Assembly: GCA_947471745.1 (NCBI GenBank)
Contig: CANJKZ010001112.1
Location: 186,001-250,000, forward strand
Direction: 5' to 3'
From: Closterium sp. Naga37s-1
Lineage: Eukaryota > Streptophyta > Zygnematophyceae > Desmidiales > Closteriaceae
DNA: 64,000 nucleotides
Part shown: in pieces, positions 20,763-32,447 of the stretch
How positions within the stretch are numbered: position 1 is the first letter of the stretch
How the letters are laid out: the number at the start of each line of letters is the position of its first letter
Notes under the pieces: generated by a model
Told to the model about the DNA's origin: nothing
The model's input: the letters and a program-made list of their open reading frames with translations, nothing else
The model's database searches: none
Translations under genes and position numbers: made by a program

Positions 20763-22250
20763 CTACTCCTCATCGTCAGTGTCCATGGCGCCACTCTCCT
20801 CGTCCTCGTGGGCGGCAGTCGCGTAGAGTGGGTTGACCCACACCTCCGTTTCTCTAGTGGCGTGCACATCGTCATGCACCACCGCATCACGCATGTGCGC
20901 CAGGATGAGGTGGTCTTTCGTGCCGTTGGGATTGTTGCTAATCCCGCATTTCTTGAACGAGCGTTCGATTGTCCCTGCCGGGACGCCTTCCAAGGCTTCG
21001 GCCATCGCTAGAGTGCTGTAGGGTGGGGGGTGCTGACAGTCCGCGGATACGTAAAGCACGCGTACGTACCAGCCGGCGTGAAGGCGTCGATGCCGACTGC
21101 AGCGAACCACGTGTTGTAGAGTTCGCGCACTCGTGCCTTAAACGTGCGATTGATGGCGACATCCAACGGCTGCAAAAGAGGCGTGCAGCCCCCCGGGATG
21201 ATCGCGGGGACGATCTTCTGCCACTTCAGGGTTGTCAGCACCCCCCCGTCAGGTGCCCGCGATAACTGTCTAAGACCAGCAAGGTCTTGCCACAGTCCGT
21301 GCCGGTGCGGAGCTTGGTGTGGGGAAGCAGGACATGCTGCACCCGGTCCATGACGAGGGTTGAGTCCATCCAGCCACGTTCTTGGGCGCAGGAACATGCC
21401 TGCACAGATAGGGGGTGTGTTAGTCTACACACGGGTTAAACCTACGGTAGAAGACGTTCAAACGCAGGGTTACCTGGAGACGCTCGAATCTTCGGGATGG
21501 TCTTTTGGTTGAAGATCACCATCGGCGGGAGTTTGAGACCATACGCAGTCACACTCAGCATCACCGTCATCCGCTCCTTTTCGTAGCCGGCACTGCGGAT
21601 TTGGACGGACCGGTCCCCACGGTGGTGAAGGGTGCGCTCGTACAGCATCTCGAGGAAGACTGGAGTCTGGTCCACGTTGACCATGTTCCAGTCGTCCATG
21701 CTGTGCTGCACGACTTGCTTGCGCACAAACTTCCAGAAGCTCTCGCTCCTTTTCTTGCAGTCTGCGCAGGCACGAGGCAAACGTGGCGGTTAGTAAGATC
21801 CTACATTAAATTATTTCAAATCTTTAAAATATAAACGCGGGTCTTGCCTTTGGTTAGCCGTTGGCCTATCTTTGTCTTTACTCGAATGGTGAGAGCCCAC
21901 CTACGTCGGAAGCGCTGCGTTTAGTGGGCAGAGGCGCGCCAGTCTACCTCGGGGTGGCGACTCTTCATCGAAGCCCGGCTCCACATCTGCAACAGCTTTA
22001 CCGGGACACCGACAGCTCCATGTCGGGGTTTTTTGCCATCCGCCCGCCACCACACAGTCGACGTAGCGATCCGGACGCCTTGTTGATCTGGTCAGACGCC
22101 TTCCTCGCGTCGAATGCTGACCGGTTCGACGCCTGCCATGCGCGCCGTTTTGCGGACCGGCAGCTTCTCGTCAGTCATCCGCTGCAGCCGGCACTTCTTC
22201 TCTTACGTCGTCCGCGACGACCACTTGTGCTTCGTGATCCTGCCTCGGGA
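20763..22250 (-). pseudogene. Pogo/Tigger-type (CENP-B/jerky) DDE transposase, frameshifted
   Basis: The catalytic domain reads MVNVDQTPVFLEML (first Asp), KERMTVMLSVTAYGLKLPP, GWMDSTLVMDRV, LLVLDSYRGH (second Asp), QKIVPAIIPGGCTPLLQPLD (third Asp, DDD form), then a GTIERSFKKCGISNN tail with acidic end. Model: exon up to about 21761-21474, intron 21473-21381, exon 21380-21070, intron 21069-21008, exon 21007-20763 (GT-AG, phase 1). A one-base loss in a run of seven Gs (plus-strand C7 near 21241) breaks the frame between the second and third Asp. 21860-22250 holds a decayed N-terminal part (RWALTIRVKTKIGQRLTK and helix-turn-helix-like segments with stops). Terminal inverted repeats were not found. 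Confidence 0.8.
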
Positions 22251-22479
22251 GTCGGGAGCCGTAGCATCACAGGCAGTTACAGAAGGTTCGTCGTCACGAA
22301 GGACGTCATGAGGGAACAGTGGCAACGGGTACGACGGAACAGCCTCATCGTCGTCGGCAACGCTTCGACGTCATCATTAACGCCGGCGTTGTCAGCTTCT
22401 GACGTCTCGCCGGCATCTGTTGGGAGAGGGAAGGCATCCTCTTCGTTGACAGGTTCGAATAGATACGGAAGGCGGGGGG

Positions 22480-22720
22480 TGGGGGGGGGGGTGGAGGGGA
22501 GGGGGGGGGTCACCGCCGAACCTGGTGGCGACGGTGGCGTTGGTGGTGCAGGCGGTGTCGGAGGAGCCGGAGGTGCCGGCGGAGCTGGAGGAGCAGGAGG
22601 AGAAGGAGGTGCCGGAGGTGCCGGGGGAGCCGTAGGAGCGGGAGGAGACGGAGGAGTCGGGGGTGCCGGGGGAGCCGGAGGAGCAGGAGGACACGGAGGA
22701 GCAGGAGGGAGCGGCGGAAA
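22480..22720. repeat. GGAGCCGGAGGTGCC-type trinucleotide-rich repeat
   Basis: Gly-Ala codons on plus, Pro-Ala/Pro-Pro on minus. A minus-strand frame starting MSALEMLVKMKAINAARA at 22792 runs through it and could be the N-terminal part of the transposase, but nothing specific supports that. Confidence 0.7.
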
Positions 22721-22799
22721 GTTGGCGAGGGAAGCGATAGCACGGGCCGCATTAATGGCCTTCATTTTCACGAGCATCTCCAGGGCCGACATGGTTCTT

Positions 22800-23375
22800 G
22801 CTAGAACAGGCTCTCGAAAGGAGAAGAGGGGAAGGCCCCATGGCTGAGAGGAAGCGGGGGAGAACGGGATGAAATGCTAGCCGAAAACGCAAGATTGCCT
22901 TTCTCACTTTCTTATCCTTTCCAGCCCAGTTATGTGCCTTCTTCGTGTCCCCAAACCCTCACCTCCTCTTCCCCATTTTCCCCACTTACCGGCTTCCCCA
23001 TCCTTTTTTTTGCCTCACCCACTTTCCCTTCTCCACAACTTCGCTATGCATTGCTTTCCCATTTCATGCTCTAGTTCCACCCCTCCTTTCCACATGTTCT
23101 CATTTCCACATTTTATTGCTTCCTTGCTTCCCCACTTCATCTCCCCGTTGCCCACTACTCTACACTGAGCTTACATGCTTTTCCACTCCCTCCCGTACTC
23201 TCTCTCCTAGCACCCTCACTGCCTCCTGCACACCCACGGTGACAATGCTGAAGGTTGGCATATGCATATATTTGCAAGTAATGCAGTCGCTATCAACCAC
23301 CAGTATATGCCATTTGCAATGGTTCTGTTTCACCACACCACTGTGATGTGTATTCTGCACCGCCACTGAATCGTT
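22800..23375. other. No recognisable gene; pyrimidine-rich 3' flank of WRKY-like copy 2
   Basis: C/T-rich from 22900 to 23230. No protein family is recognised on either strand. Confidence 0.5.
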
Positions 23376-25845
23376 TCACTCTATGAAGTCCTGAACACTC
23401 ATGCTGTTGCCTCCACCGAGCACATCAAATACAGGGTGGTGCACCTGCTGCTGCTGCTGCTGCTGCTGCTCGTGGTGTGGCAATGAACCGTCACTGCTAC
23501 TGCTTCTCTGACAGCGTCTTGCAAGGGCCAAAACAGTGTCTACCGGTGACGGCATAACCAGCAGCTGCGGCTTATCTGCCTGCCCCCGGTGTTCAGCCTC
23601 CCGCTGTTCTGTTGACGGTGCAGCATCTGCAGCCACACACGGCCCTGCTGGTAGCAATTGCTGCTCGGCTACGTTGATACGCCTGGAGGGGAGCGAGATG
23701 CGGAGATCCCAACTGTTCACACTCGGCAGGACGAGAGGAGAGGCGAGCGGAGGGCCATGTGGAGGGGTGTGCGCAGAGGTGTGCAGAGGGGTTTGCAGAG
23801 GGACGTGCAGAGAGGTGTGCAGAGGAATGTGTGGATGGGCGTGCAGAGAGGTGTGCAGAGGAATGTGTGGATGGGCGTCCAGAGAGGTGTGCAGAGGAAT
23901 GTGTGGATGGGCGTCCAGAGATGTCTGTGAATGGACGTGCAGAGAGGTGTGCAGAGGGGTGTGTGGATGGATGTGAAGAGAGGTGTGCAGAGGGGTGTGT
24001 GGATGGATGTGAAGAGAGGTGTGCAGAGGGGTGACCATAGAAGGGTGTGGAAGGGCGCCCGCAGGTGCACGCAGAGGAGGACTTGCAGAGGTGTGCGGAG
24101 GGGTGTGTGACGGGTCATGTGAAGCAGCCTCCTCCTCAGTATCACTCAAGTCATGTGAAGCAGCCTCCTCCTGGGCCTCGGCAAGAATCTTCGCGAGCCT
24201 TGGAGGAAGTGTCCTGGCTTTGCCCAGCTTTATGGCCGCTGCTTCTGTTGCTTCTGTGCCTGCTGTTGCTGCTGCTGCTGCTGCCGCCTTCTCAACCCGC
24301 GCTGCTTGCCGCTTGTGTCGGCGTGGGGGAGGCCCCCGCTCCTGGTGGTTGTGGTCATGGTGGTAAACTGTGAAGACTGTAATCCCCTGGCAGGTTGAGA
24401 CTGAGTGGCGGACTGTGTCTGGGCGGCAGACTGGGTCTGAGTGGCAGACTGGAGTGCTGCTGGCGGTGTCGGCTGGTAATGGTCTTTCAGCAGATGCTAC
24501 TATAGCGTCGAGCGTTCCGCTGCAGTTGTCGAACCCATCGACTTTGGTGGATGGGAGGTGGGCACTGCTAGTGGTGCGGCTTGTATTAGTGTGTGCAGGG
24601 CCGTAGTTGACGGTTTTCCTGGCAGGGCAGGCGTTTGGGCTCTTGTACCAGGCGCATCTGTAGTAGCACCTGCATGTGAGGATGAAGGAATAGAGGAACA
24701 CGTGAGCGGGGTAGTGGAACGTGAGGTGGAATTACCTCAGGCGTGAGGGATCCTAGAACATGATGCACACCTTTGTTCTAGCACCTGCGTTAGGGGGTAG
24801 GGATAAGAGAAACATGTGAGAGAGGAAGGAAATCTGGAAACGTTCAGGCTTCAGATATCTTGAACCAAGTGCACCTGTTTTCCTAGCACAAATGTGTAAG
24901 GGGATAAAGAGATCATAAAATAATGTGAGAGGGGAATGGAATGTCCGAATGAGGAGTGGTGCCTCAGGGATTGTGGACCAAGCGCACTTCTCTCCTCGAA
25001 GAGGAGCAACTCAGAATGGAATGTGGGAAGCAACTCAGGCTTCAATATCTTGACCAAACGCAACATTCTCCTAGCACCAACGTGAGAGAGGGGGGGAAAC
25101 TGATGTGGGAGGGAAATAACATGTGAATGAGGAGTTGAACTCAGGCTTCAAGGATCTGGGACCAGGCGCACCTGCTGTTCTATAACCGGCCCGGCTTAGG
25201 GTTTGAAGGAAATGATGTGAGAATGAGGAATGCGGCGTCAGGCTCTAGGTTAGACCTAGGCTCCCTGGCAGGTTCAGAGGACACTTGGGATGGTTTCTTA
25301 TTCAGGATCACATTGGAGAAACGTGGAAAGGAATGCTGCCTCAGGCCGGGTACGTGCACAGGTACCCAGGGATGGAAGATAGTATCATATGTTTTACATC
25401 TTCCCAAATGAGAATCTGAAAAGAAAAAAAAAAAAAAAGACATTGTTGGATGTTTTCTCAAATAAACGAGCTTCAGTTTTGGTGATTTGTACCTACCTGT
25501 TGAGAAAACAAGAACATATAAATATTTTTCTCAAAATTGCGGGAGACGGTAATAAGAATTTGAAGTGAGAAGCTTCTTGGAGGCTTTTTCCCCAAACAAG
25601 TAACAGGCTGAGGTCTTTTAGAGAAAGCTTCCGCACCTGACGTGGTTCCCGATGTCTTTCATGCCGTACTTGAGCCACTTGTGGCCGTCTCCGTTCACGG
25701 CTGCTGCCGGCAGCCTGCTATCTGTGCTGGCTACAGATGTGACGTGATGGTTGGCGGCCATGGCGCTGACAGAGCTCATATCTGCTGCAGCAACGTCAGG
25801 TTCCGGCTGAACGCTTGAGTCCATTACTACTTCTAAGTTGCACAT
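23376..25845 (-). CDS. WRKY-like transcription factor, copy 2 (two exons)
   Basis: Model: exon 1 25845-25637, intron 25636-24670 (GT-AG), exon 2 24669-23376; 500 aa. Exon 1 ends DGHKWLKYGMKDIGNHV; exon 2 starts CYYRCAWYKSPNACPARK, with the intron in the same phase-2 Arg position as copy 1. The heptad is WLKYGMK. The HNH (VYHHDHNHQ) again lies about 91 residues after the second Cys, so the expanded finger is shared by both copies; ADTASS-PV-HSD within the insert is conserved. Next come a PPPRRHKRQ basic patch, poly-Ala, an acidic segment, a His-rich repeat (HTPLHTSLHIHP) and the conserved FDVLGGGNSMSVQDFIE C-terminus. Lengths close and no internal stop is present. Conservation of both ends between copies suggests the protein was under selection. 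Confidence 0.63.
23750..24045 (-). repeat. Coding minisatellite in WRKY-like copy 2
   Basis: Units of about 36 bp built on GTGTGCAGAGG and TGTGTGGATGGGCGT read as HTPLHTSLHIHP-type repeats. The sequence differs from the 12-bp array of copy 1, so the two arrays expanded independently. Confidence 0.8.
24670..25185 (-). repeat. About five decayed copies of the WRKY exon-2 start in intron 1 of copy 2
   Basis: GCGCACCTGTT...TAGCACC-like blocks near 24760, 24870, 24985, 25065 and 25165 on plus, spaced about 80-120 bp, each with acceptor-like context on minus. They parallel the larger array in copy 1. Confidence 0.75.
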
Positions 25846-27377
25846 CGTGGAAAATGTTGGCGCTCAAAGAAACTGTGAAAGAAGCAGGATCTGGGTATGG
25901 AATGGTTGGTGTCTTGCAGGATGAGCAGAAGGAATGTATGAGACAACAGAATGCTGGTTCGAAGTGGGAAATGATCAATTTATTGGATGGATTTGCTGTC
26001 AAAATGATGGATGCTTGTTGAAGCGATGCAGGAATGCGAGGCAAGCGAACTGTTACCCTACCGAATCAGCAGTTGGTTTTTGCAATATCGCAATCTTCTC
26101 GTGACTGTTTGTTCGCCGTTGTGGACTCTGGTGTTGCCTCGTGCGCAAGCGTGGGCCCTCATTCTGAATGTGTTGTCATGGCGTGAAGACGTTACAGTGG
26201 TTGTGGCACTGACTGGGGCGGCACCTTGCGACGGATTCTATTTCCGAGCTGGCGCCAGCTTGTGGAAGCCTGCGAAGCCGTCCTTCACCCCGCGAAGTTC
26301 TCTTGTCTCTCGTGGTCTGTTACCAGCCTAACAAAACCCCCTCTGTCTCTCGTGGTCCACAGCACAGGCACAAAAAAAGCCACTTGATTACAGCACGCCT
26401 TGTTACTTGGAAACCATGTCATTTCTTTGTTACTGTTCTAGGTGTTATACCGAACTTGGATGTGGTCCAAAACGAGCAGAAGTGTGCTTCACTAGGGGAT
26501 ATTCTGGATTCGGCATTTAGCGGGATGTCGGGTTTGTTCTAAGACTACTCCTCATTAGCGAGGGACTGTATAACACCCAGTCACCATTGAAATCAGACCC
26601 AGAATAGATGTACATCGGGGTGTAGAACGGGTCGGTGTGTTTCGGACTCCTCGTACGAGTGGAAATAGGATCGCAACGGAAAAATCGACTTGCACGGGCG
26701 GCTAGTGATGTTTATGTAGGCGTTTTGCGACTTTGTGAGAGATCATCATTCTACCCCCTAGCGTGTGGATGTCTTAAAAAGGTCGACAGTTTTTCATGGG
26801 TTCCCTCTGAAAAACGTTCGAGGACCTGGACTTTTCAGTGACCAGAGTTTGGATGGAAGATCTTTGGCTCCAACCCAGCTTGTGACTCCAAAACATTGAT
26901 GGTTTCTCCCCGACACCCCTAGGACTCTTTGTCCCATAGCGGAAATTGGAGCCACGTTGTCACCCAAGCACAAAAAAAGTCGTTTCACCCTTGTCGTTTG
27001 GCGGTACTGGTGTCCACATCGGGTCCGAGCACGATGGCCCAAAATCGAATCATGCGATTGCCCGTAACGGAAGGGAGGTGTTCGGTCAATACTGCAGTTT
27101 ATTTTCATTAAAGGAACCCCAACTTCTGCTTACTATTAGTCACCATTATGGTCCCAGAGTATCACAATTATTCATGAATATTGGTCCTGGAGTACCACAA
27201 TTAGTCATGAATATAGTTTGTGACTCTTTATTTCCGGACATGTAACTCCCCATTTCGTCAACGAGACGTTAGGTGCATAATAGCAACACACCATATGGTT
27301 TAGTGCATACATTATATACCCGAAGAAGCTCACTTGTGCAATATACAACGCAGAAAGACACCATCTTAGTTGAAGCA
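25846..27377. other. No recognisable gene; 5' flank of WRKY-like copy 2
   Basis: 26880-26975 matches 7900-8010 beside copy 1. 27118-27225 has a short direct repeat (CCAGAGTATCACAATTA / TGGAGTACCACAATTAG). No protein family is recognised. Confidence 0.5.
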
Positions 27378-30300
27378 CTAAATGGAGAGGGTACACGCCT
27401 CAAGAAAAGTAATGGTGCACTCCAAAGAATCTAGAATCACTGCTTCTTGCAGCACAGCACCAGCCGTGCCCATGCTGCTGCCACTAACAGAGGCACCGTT
27501 ACTGTCACAATTGGGTGCTCTGGAAACAACTGCACAAGAGCTTGATGCTTCTGCTGCTTCCTCTGCTACTGCTACTTCTGCTGCATCGGCACATGCAGAG
27601 TCCGAACCTGTGGTTATGCTCGGGAATGGTCCCATGGACTGGCACGGTGGCAGCACAGCCAGCAGCTCAGCCTTGGAAAAAATGCCGGTGCAGACGCCGA
27701 TAGGTTTGGCACCGCCGAACCTGGCAGCTATGATGTCGTTGGGCTGGAAGAAGAGAGAGGAACAAGAGTATACGAGGAGTGAAGAGGAGGAGGGAAACGT
27801 GGACATTTTGAGTCGAGTCAAAAGTCTGGTGGTGCAAACGTTAAGGAATTACACTGACAGCAGGGGGTGGGAGGAGAGGCAATAGCTGTACTAAATTTCC
27901 CGTGTCCTGCACACGAGCATTGCCTCATGCAAAACCCGCCATGTCCCAAACATGCCATGCCAACTAGCGCATGTTGCTTCATCCATATCTCACCGTGTCG
28001 CCAACATGTGCATGCAGCCGAAAGGGCGGCCCAGCAATTCTCTCCTCTGCTCGCTGCCTCGCTATCCGAACCAGCTCTCCCCGATCCATGTGGTCACTGC
28101 CGAACCTAAAAAGGGGGGTAAAGGGGTTGTTAGAATGTGTGGAGACAGGTGAATGGGGAATCTGTTGTAGCTCTCCCCGATCCATGTGGTGCCGAACCTG
28201 GGTAGGTATGGGATATACGCAAAGGTAGCACGTGCGAAGACAGGTGGATTGGGGAAGCCATTGCATCTATTTCTAATGCGATTGTGGGGGGAGGCATACA
28301 AGCACCACCTCTGCGTCAGCATGGCTGCTGTGATGAGCCGGTGCAAAAGCTTTTTTATGCTACACTATACCAGGCTGCCAGGGCAGGAGTCAGGCGCCTC
28401 ATTACCCATCCTCACCATCCTATGCTCCCATCTTGAGCCATGCTACGCGCTCCAGATTGAGCCGTGCGAAGAAGGGGGGAAGCCATTGCAGCTAAGTCTA
28501 ATGCAGTTGTGGAGGGGAGCAAGCTATACCAAGCTACCAGGGCAGGCGTCAGGCAGGGGCCTCATAGCGCATGCTCACCCTCCTATGCGCGGGGTTGTGA
28601 AGAGCGAATCCACCTCCAGCCCTGCCATCTTGAGCCATGCCACGGGCTCCAGATTGCCCGTCACCTGCCCACGTGCGTGAAGCAAACAGAATACACTTTC
28701 ATCTTCTTAACACCAGTTACTGGCACCCAAGAGGTGCTCTCCAGTTCTGCCATCTTGAGCCATGCTATCTGGTCCAGGTTGCCTGTCACCTGCCATTCCA
28801 TATCATGTCATGCCATGCCATGCCATGCCATGCCATGCCGTGCCGTGCCATGCCCGCCATATCATGCCATGCCATGCCATGCCCCACCATTCACGCCATG
28901 CCAAGCAATCCCACCCACATCAGGTTTTACAAGCAAGCAAACACCCGACACTATGTTGAACGACCAAGCAAGCAAGCAATGAGACAAGAATGGTGAGCTC
29001 AGGACAAAAGAAACAGGCATTGACCAGTCCCACCAACTCACTGAACCGCCTCTCACCAATCCCAACACCAGACTGAACCGAACTCCGACCAGCCCCACCA
29101 CCGCACTGAGCCCTCTCTCACCAATCCCAACAGCGCACGTCCCACCACCGCACTGAACCGCACTCTCACCAGTCCCACCACCACACGGGGCTGCATGTTT
29201 GAGAGCTCTTCCAATAGCGCGCGGACACCTGGCAGCAGCGCAATGCCGTCCGCTGCATCCCCTGCGTGCTCTTGACAGTACTGCAGCATGGCTTCACACA
29301 GCACTGGCAGCTGCGGCTCGCTGATCTGCGGGTGATGTAGAGGGCAAAAGCAGGGGGGAAGGGAGGTGGAATCTTGCAGTCGTGCTCTTGACAGAACTGC
29401 AGCATGGCTTCACATAACGCTGGCAGTTGGGGCTCACTGATCTGAGGGTGATGTAGTGGGCAACAGCAGGGGGCAAGGAGGTAGACTCTAGCAGCCGTGC
29501 TCTTGACAGTACTGCGGCATGGTGGTGAACAGCACTGGCAGCTGGGGCTCGCTGATCTCCGGGTGATGTGGTGATGATGAGGGGCAAGGAGCGGGAAACA
29601 ATGGGACGCACACTTAAAGAAATGCAGCACAGAGCAAGGAGCACCGGCCACTAGATCCCCCCCATGCTGCTGGCAGCACTACAGCATGGCTTCACATAAC
29701 GCTGGGAGCTGGGTGACTCGCTGATCTGCGGGTGACAGGGAGGGGGGAACCAGGGCATGAACGCGGCTTGTGACTACAAACTCTGAGCCATGGCCTCTGT
29801 GGGACTAGTTTTCAGCATTATAGTGTTTGTTCTCTATGTCAGCCACATTTGGGATCCTACTAGAACATCTGATATTTTTTTTTGGTTCAAAAAGGTCTAA
29901 CAAAAAAACGGCCGAATTCAAGAAACAAAAACAAAAAAACACGTTCAAAACGAGTGTATTAAACGAAGCGGTTTTTTACTCCTGCCGAAATGATCCTTGC
30001 CCCCACCCCATCCCCCCCACTCGCACTCCTCCCCCTCCCCGTCCCCCTCACAACGTGTCACACTCACGTGTCTGGGAATGCCGTAGAACTCGAGTGTACT
30101 GCTTGCCTGGTCCGTGCTGCTGAGAGGAACACCATCCAGAGCGCAATGCACAGTGCACGCGCTCCTTTGGAAGTCTCAACAAGAGCCTACATAGAACGAG
30201 CAGAGCAGAAGGCGCACTCACGTGTCTGGGGATGCCGTAGAACTCGAGCGTGTTAATCAGCACTGCCTGGTCCTTTTGAGTCGACTCAAAAGTCACCGTT

Positions 30301-31122
30301 GATATGATGTGAGCAGCACTATCCAGGGCGCAATGCGGCGAGCAGAGCACAAGGCGCACTCACGTGTCTGGGAATGCCGTAGAACTCGAGCGTGTTAATC
30401 AGCACTGCCTGGTCCGTGCTGCCGTGGTGCTGCCGGGGGGAGGGGGAAGGGTTCAAGGGATATGGGGGTGAAGATTGGAAGGGGGAAAGGAGAGATTGAG
30501 AAGGGAAACCGTGGTGCTGAAGGGGAAAAGTAGGGTGGGGATCGAGGGAAGTAGGGAGTGAGGAAAAGTTAGAGTCTGGGACGGAGGGGGTAGGGGAAGG
30601 GGAGTGCGGGAAACGGGGAAATTGGGGAACGGTACATTTTGGGACCTAATTGCGTCGACGGTGCATTGATCATGCCTGATTCGCGTCGGATCGCACCTGT
30701 ATTGAGACGAATTGTACCTGAATTGCGTCTATGGTGCCTTGGATGCCGAACACCTTCTTCATTGCATGCGCGAACGCGCGTTTATGGAGCTTATTGGACT
30801 CAGAGCCGACGGAGTGGATCAGCGTGCCGTCCACGTCGAACGTGATCAGCACCCGTCCATCAGCGGATTCTGCCACGTCAGCCGTCTGCGCCACGTCAGC
30901 GCTCATGGTTATCTGATTGCAGAAGCGCGGCAAGCGGCGAACGAGCAGGCCGCGTGGTCGATTGCACTGCGACAGGACGTTGCGAGAGGCAACGAAATTC
31001 GCGGAACGGGATCCGCGGAGATTCTGCGAGAACGGGGCTCTACGACCGATGGGAATGGCACAGCGAGCAGGCGTGATTGGGTAATGATTGCGAAGCGACA
31101 GGCTGACTGGATCAAAACGCAT
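27378..31122 (-). CDS. HAD-superfamily hydrolase (phosphatase-like), six exons
   Basis: Exons (minus): 31122-30718, 30429-30364, 29325-29170, 28664-28579, 28105-27994, 27743-27378; 396 aa, all junctions GT-AG and phases close. Motif I is ITFDVDGTL (nucleophile Asp and general acid Asp), followed by an inserted cap helix region (RAFAHAMKKVFGI, HHGSTDQAVL, ISEPQLPVLCEAMLQYCQEH), then GIALLPGVRALLEEL, motif II VTGN, FGSDHMDRGELVRIARQRAE, and motif IV HVGDTPNDIIAA followed by GGAKPIGVCTGIFSKAEL. The order fits phosphoglycolate-phosphatase-like HADs with a C1 cap; the substrate is unknown. The 70-residue Arg/Ser-rich N-terminus looks like an organelle transit peptide; a second Met (MSADVAQ) could be the start. 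Introns carry partial copies of exons 2, 3, 4 and 5. Confidence 0.88.
28170..28200 (-). repeat. Partial 5' copy of HAD exon 5 in intron 4
   Basis: The acceptor CCCAG plus GTTCGGCA...CCACATGGATCGGGGAGAGC repeats the start of exon 5 (28105) with a small internal loss, then diverges. Confidence 0.7.
28420..28480 (-). repeat. Partial copy of HAD exon 4
   Basis: Minus-strand CAATCTGGAGCGCGTAGCATGG...CAAGATGG matches the VTGNLEPVAWLKM part of exon 4. Surrounding sequence (GGGGGAAGCCATTGCA, GCTACCAGGGCAGG) recurs at 28250-28390 and 28480-28560. Confidence 0.65.
28740..28792 (-). repeat. Partial 5' copy of HAD exon 4 with intact acceptor
   Basis: GGCAG|GTGACAGGCAACCTGG then ATAGCATGGCTCAAGATGGC reads VTGNL-QIAWLKM, matching exon 4 at 28664 but with substitutions and loss of the 3' half. 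Confidence 0.75.
28802..28885. repeat. CATGC/TGCCA pentamer microsatellite
   Basis: Tandem ATGCC pentamers, slightly degenerate, in HAD intron 3. Confidence 0.9.
29015..29169 (-). repeat. Donor-site minisatellite at the end of HAD exon 3 (about 40-bp units)
   Basis: On the minus strand the exon end GTGGTGGGACTG|GTGAGA is followed by three further degenerate units of GGTTCAGTGCGGTGGTGGG-(A/G)CTG|GT(G/C)AGA. Each unit thus repeats the exon end and a GT donor. Confidence 0.75.
29370..29735 (-). repeat. Three partial 5' copies of HAD exon 3 in intron 2
   Basis: Copies at about 29375-29448, 29498-29557 and 29655-29735 each start with an acceptor and ATCAGCGAGC/ATCAGTGAGCC, reading ISEPQLPAL(C)EAMLQ(F)CQEH in the best one, then break after the QEH region. 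The copy at 29655 is the most decayed. Confidence 0.8.
30056..30292 (-). repeat. Two partial copies of HAD exon 2
   Basis: Minus-strand copies at about 30125-30060 and 30273-30234 repeat GACCAGGCAGTGCTGATTAA...CTCGAGTTCTACGGCAT and the donor CACGTGAGTG of exon 2 (30429-30364), but lack its first 15-20 bases. At 30273 the lost part is replaced by a perfect palindrome. Confidence 0.85.
30274..30291. other. Palindrome P1 TTTTGAGTCGACTCAAAA at an exon-copy breakpoint
   Basis: Perfect 18-bp palindrome (20 bp with flanking C/G, 30273-30292). Homology to HAD exon 2 ends at 30273, directly against the palindrome. Confidence 0.85.
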
Positions 31123-31244
31123 TGAGGCTGTCGCAGCGGCGAGGCGACCCGGCTAGGAGCGTTGATGAATGAAAGAATGCTGGTGCAGGGTCGACTGGTA
31201 TGAAATAGTGGAACCACTTCAAGTGGAGCACAAAATTCACCTAA

Positions 31245-31411
31245 GGGCGACGTCAGGTTGTACAACTTTTTGTACGCCCACTACGGTTAACTTCGTTTCA
31301 ACACGGTGCAAAGCGGTAAACTTCAAGAACCGCTTTCCACCATTTTGGACCGTCTTGAACCACGATACAAGAACTGTAAACCCACGAGAAATGTATAACC
31401 TGACGTCGCCC
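31245..31411. mobile_element. 167-bp MITE, PIF/Harbinger-like
   Basis: Terminal inverted repeats start GGGCGACGTCAGGTT on both ends (15 identical bases, then 4 of 5 more). The element is flanked by TAA at 31242-31244 and 31412-31414, the 3-bp TWA target duplication typical of PIF/Harbinger elements. The interior is non-coding. It lies just upstream of the HAD gene. Confidence 0.78.
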
Positions 31412-31414
31412 TAA

Positions 31415-32447
31415 TAAACACCAGCGCTGGTGTTCCTGGAGTTCGGTTTCCGTAGGTTGAGTTCGGTATCGTAGCTAAGCTTGCGTTCTGAAATGGTACT
31501 TCTTGAGACTGCCGAGGGCCCTCAAACCCTTTGAGAACTGCCTCGGTACACTGCAAGTCTATGCATTTCCGTAAGTGTAGCTGTTGGGGAAATCTCAATG
31601 AGGTGAAATCAAGGCCCCACAGAGAAATGTGGTTCTCGGAAACTCTCGTTGAGGTGTGGGCTGGTTACTGAAGTTTCATGAACACGAGGGGGAGAGAAAG
31701 TGTGTGGGGGTGGGTGGGAGTGGGTAGGGGTAGGTAGGGGTGGTTCGGGGTGGGAAAAATGTCAGTCAGTCCAGCCGACCAACGAGACGTTATCCGTTTA
31801 TTTCTGTTCCGATTTCCGTTTCTAGACGGAGTCACACTCACACACACACTCCCCCATTCCTCACATCCCCCATCACGACCATCTATCCAACCTCACACAA
31901 ACATCATACCTCCTCTTCCGTCGTGTCGACTGTGCCGAACGCGACTCCGCGACTCGCTCTCCTCTTCTGACAGGTAGCACTGTTCATGGCGACGCGGCGG
32001 ATGTCTTATTCTCTCGACTCTCTACACAGCCGACTCTTTTCCTCGAACTGCACCTGCTAAGTAGGCTCTGGAAGCAAGTTACGCGTGGGCTTGAGCGTAT
32101 ACTCGCCGCTAAATAGGGATAAAGCATGATTGGCGGTATTCGCTGGTTCGCTGGAGCACCAGTTCCGAAATAAGCGGTGCGCAGAACAAGCGTTCCCTAA
32201 TGTACTGCAGGTTTCATGGCCATAGGATAAGGTATTTCGGTCATACGGTTGTTCGCTCAGCAAGTCTCTAGGTCGCCGAACTCTCGCATCTTGTGAGTAA
32301 CAGACGGTGGCGAATCCGTGTTGGTATCTCAAAGTGCCTGGTTCGTGTTTCGCTATAAGCTCTCGTCTCGTCGCTCATTCGCGTGTGTATAAGCATTCGC
32401 CAGAAGAGATACAGAGATACAGATTCGGTCCGCATCAGCTATAGAAT
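31415..32447. other. Divergent intergenic region between HAD (-) and BTB-TAZ (+)
   Basis: No protein family is recognised. 31123-31241 and 31415-32447 should hold the promoters of both genes; no specific site was identified. Confidence 0.5.

Noticed and set aside
27382..27885. Plus-strand 167-codon frame with Ser/Ala-rich protein
   Set aside because: It is antisense to HAD exon 6 (PNDIIAARFGGAKPIGV on minus), which has clear family motifs and closing splice phases.
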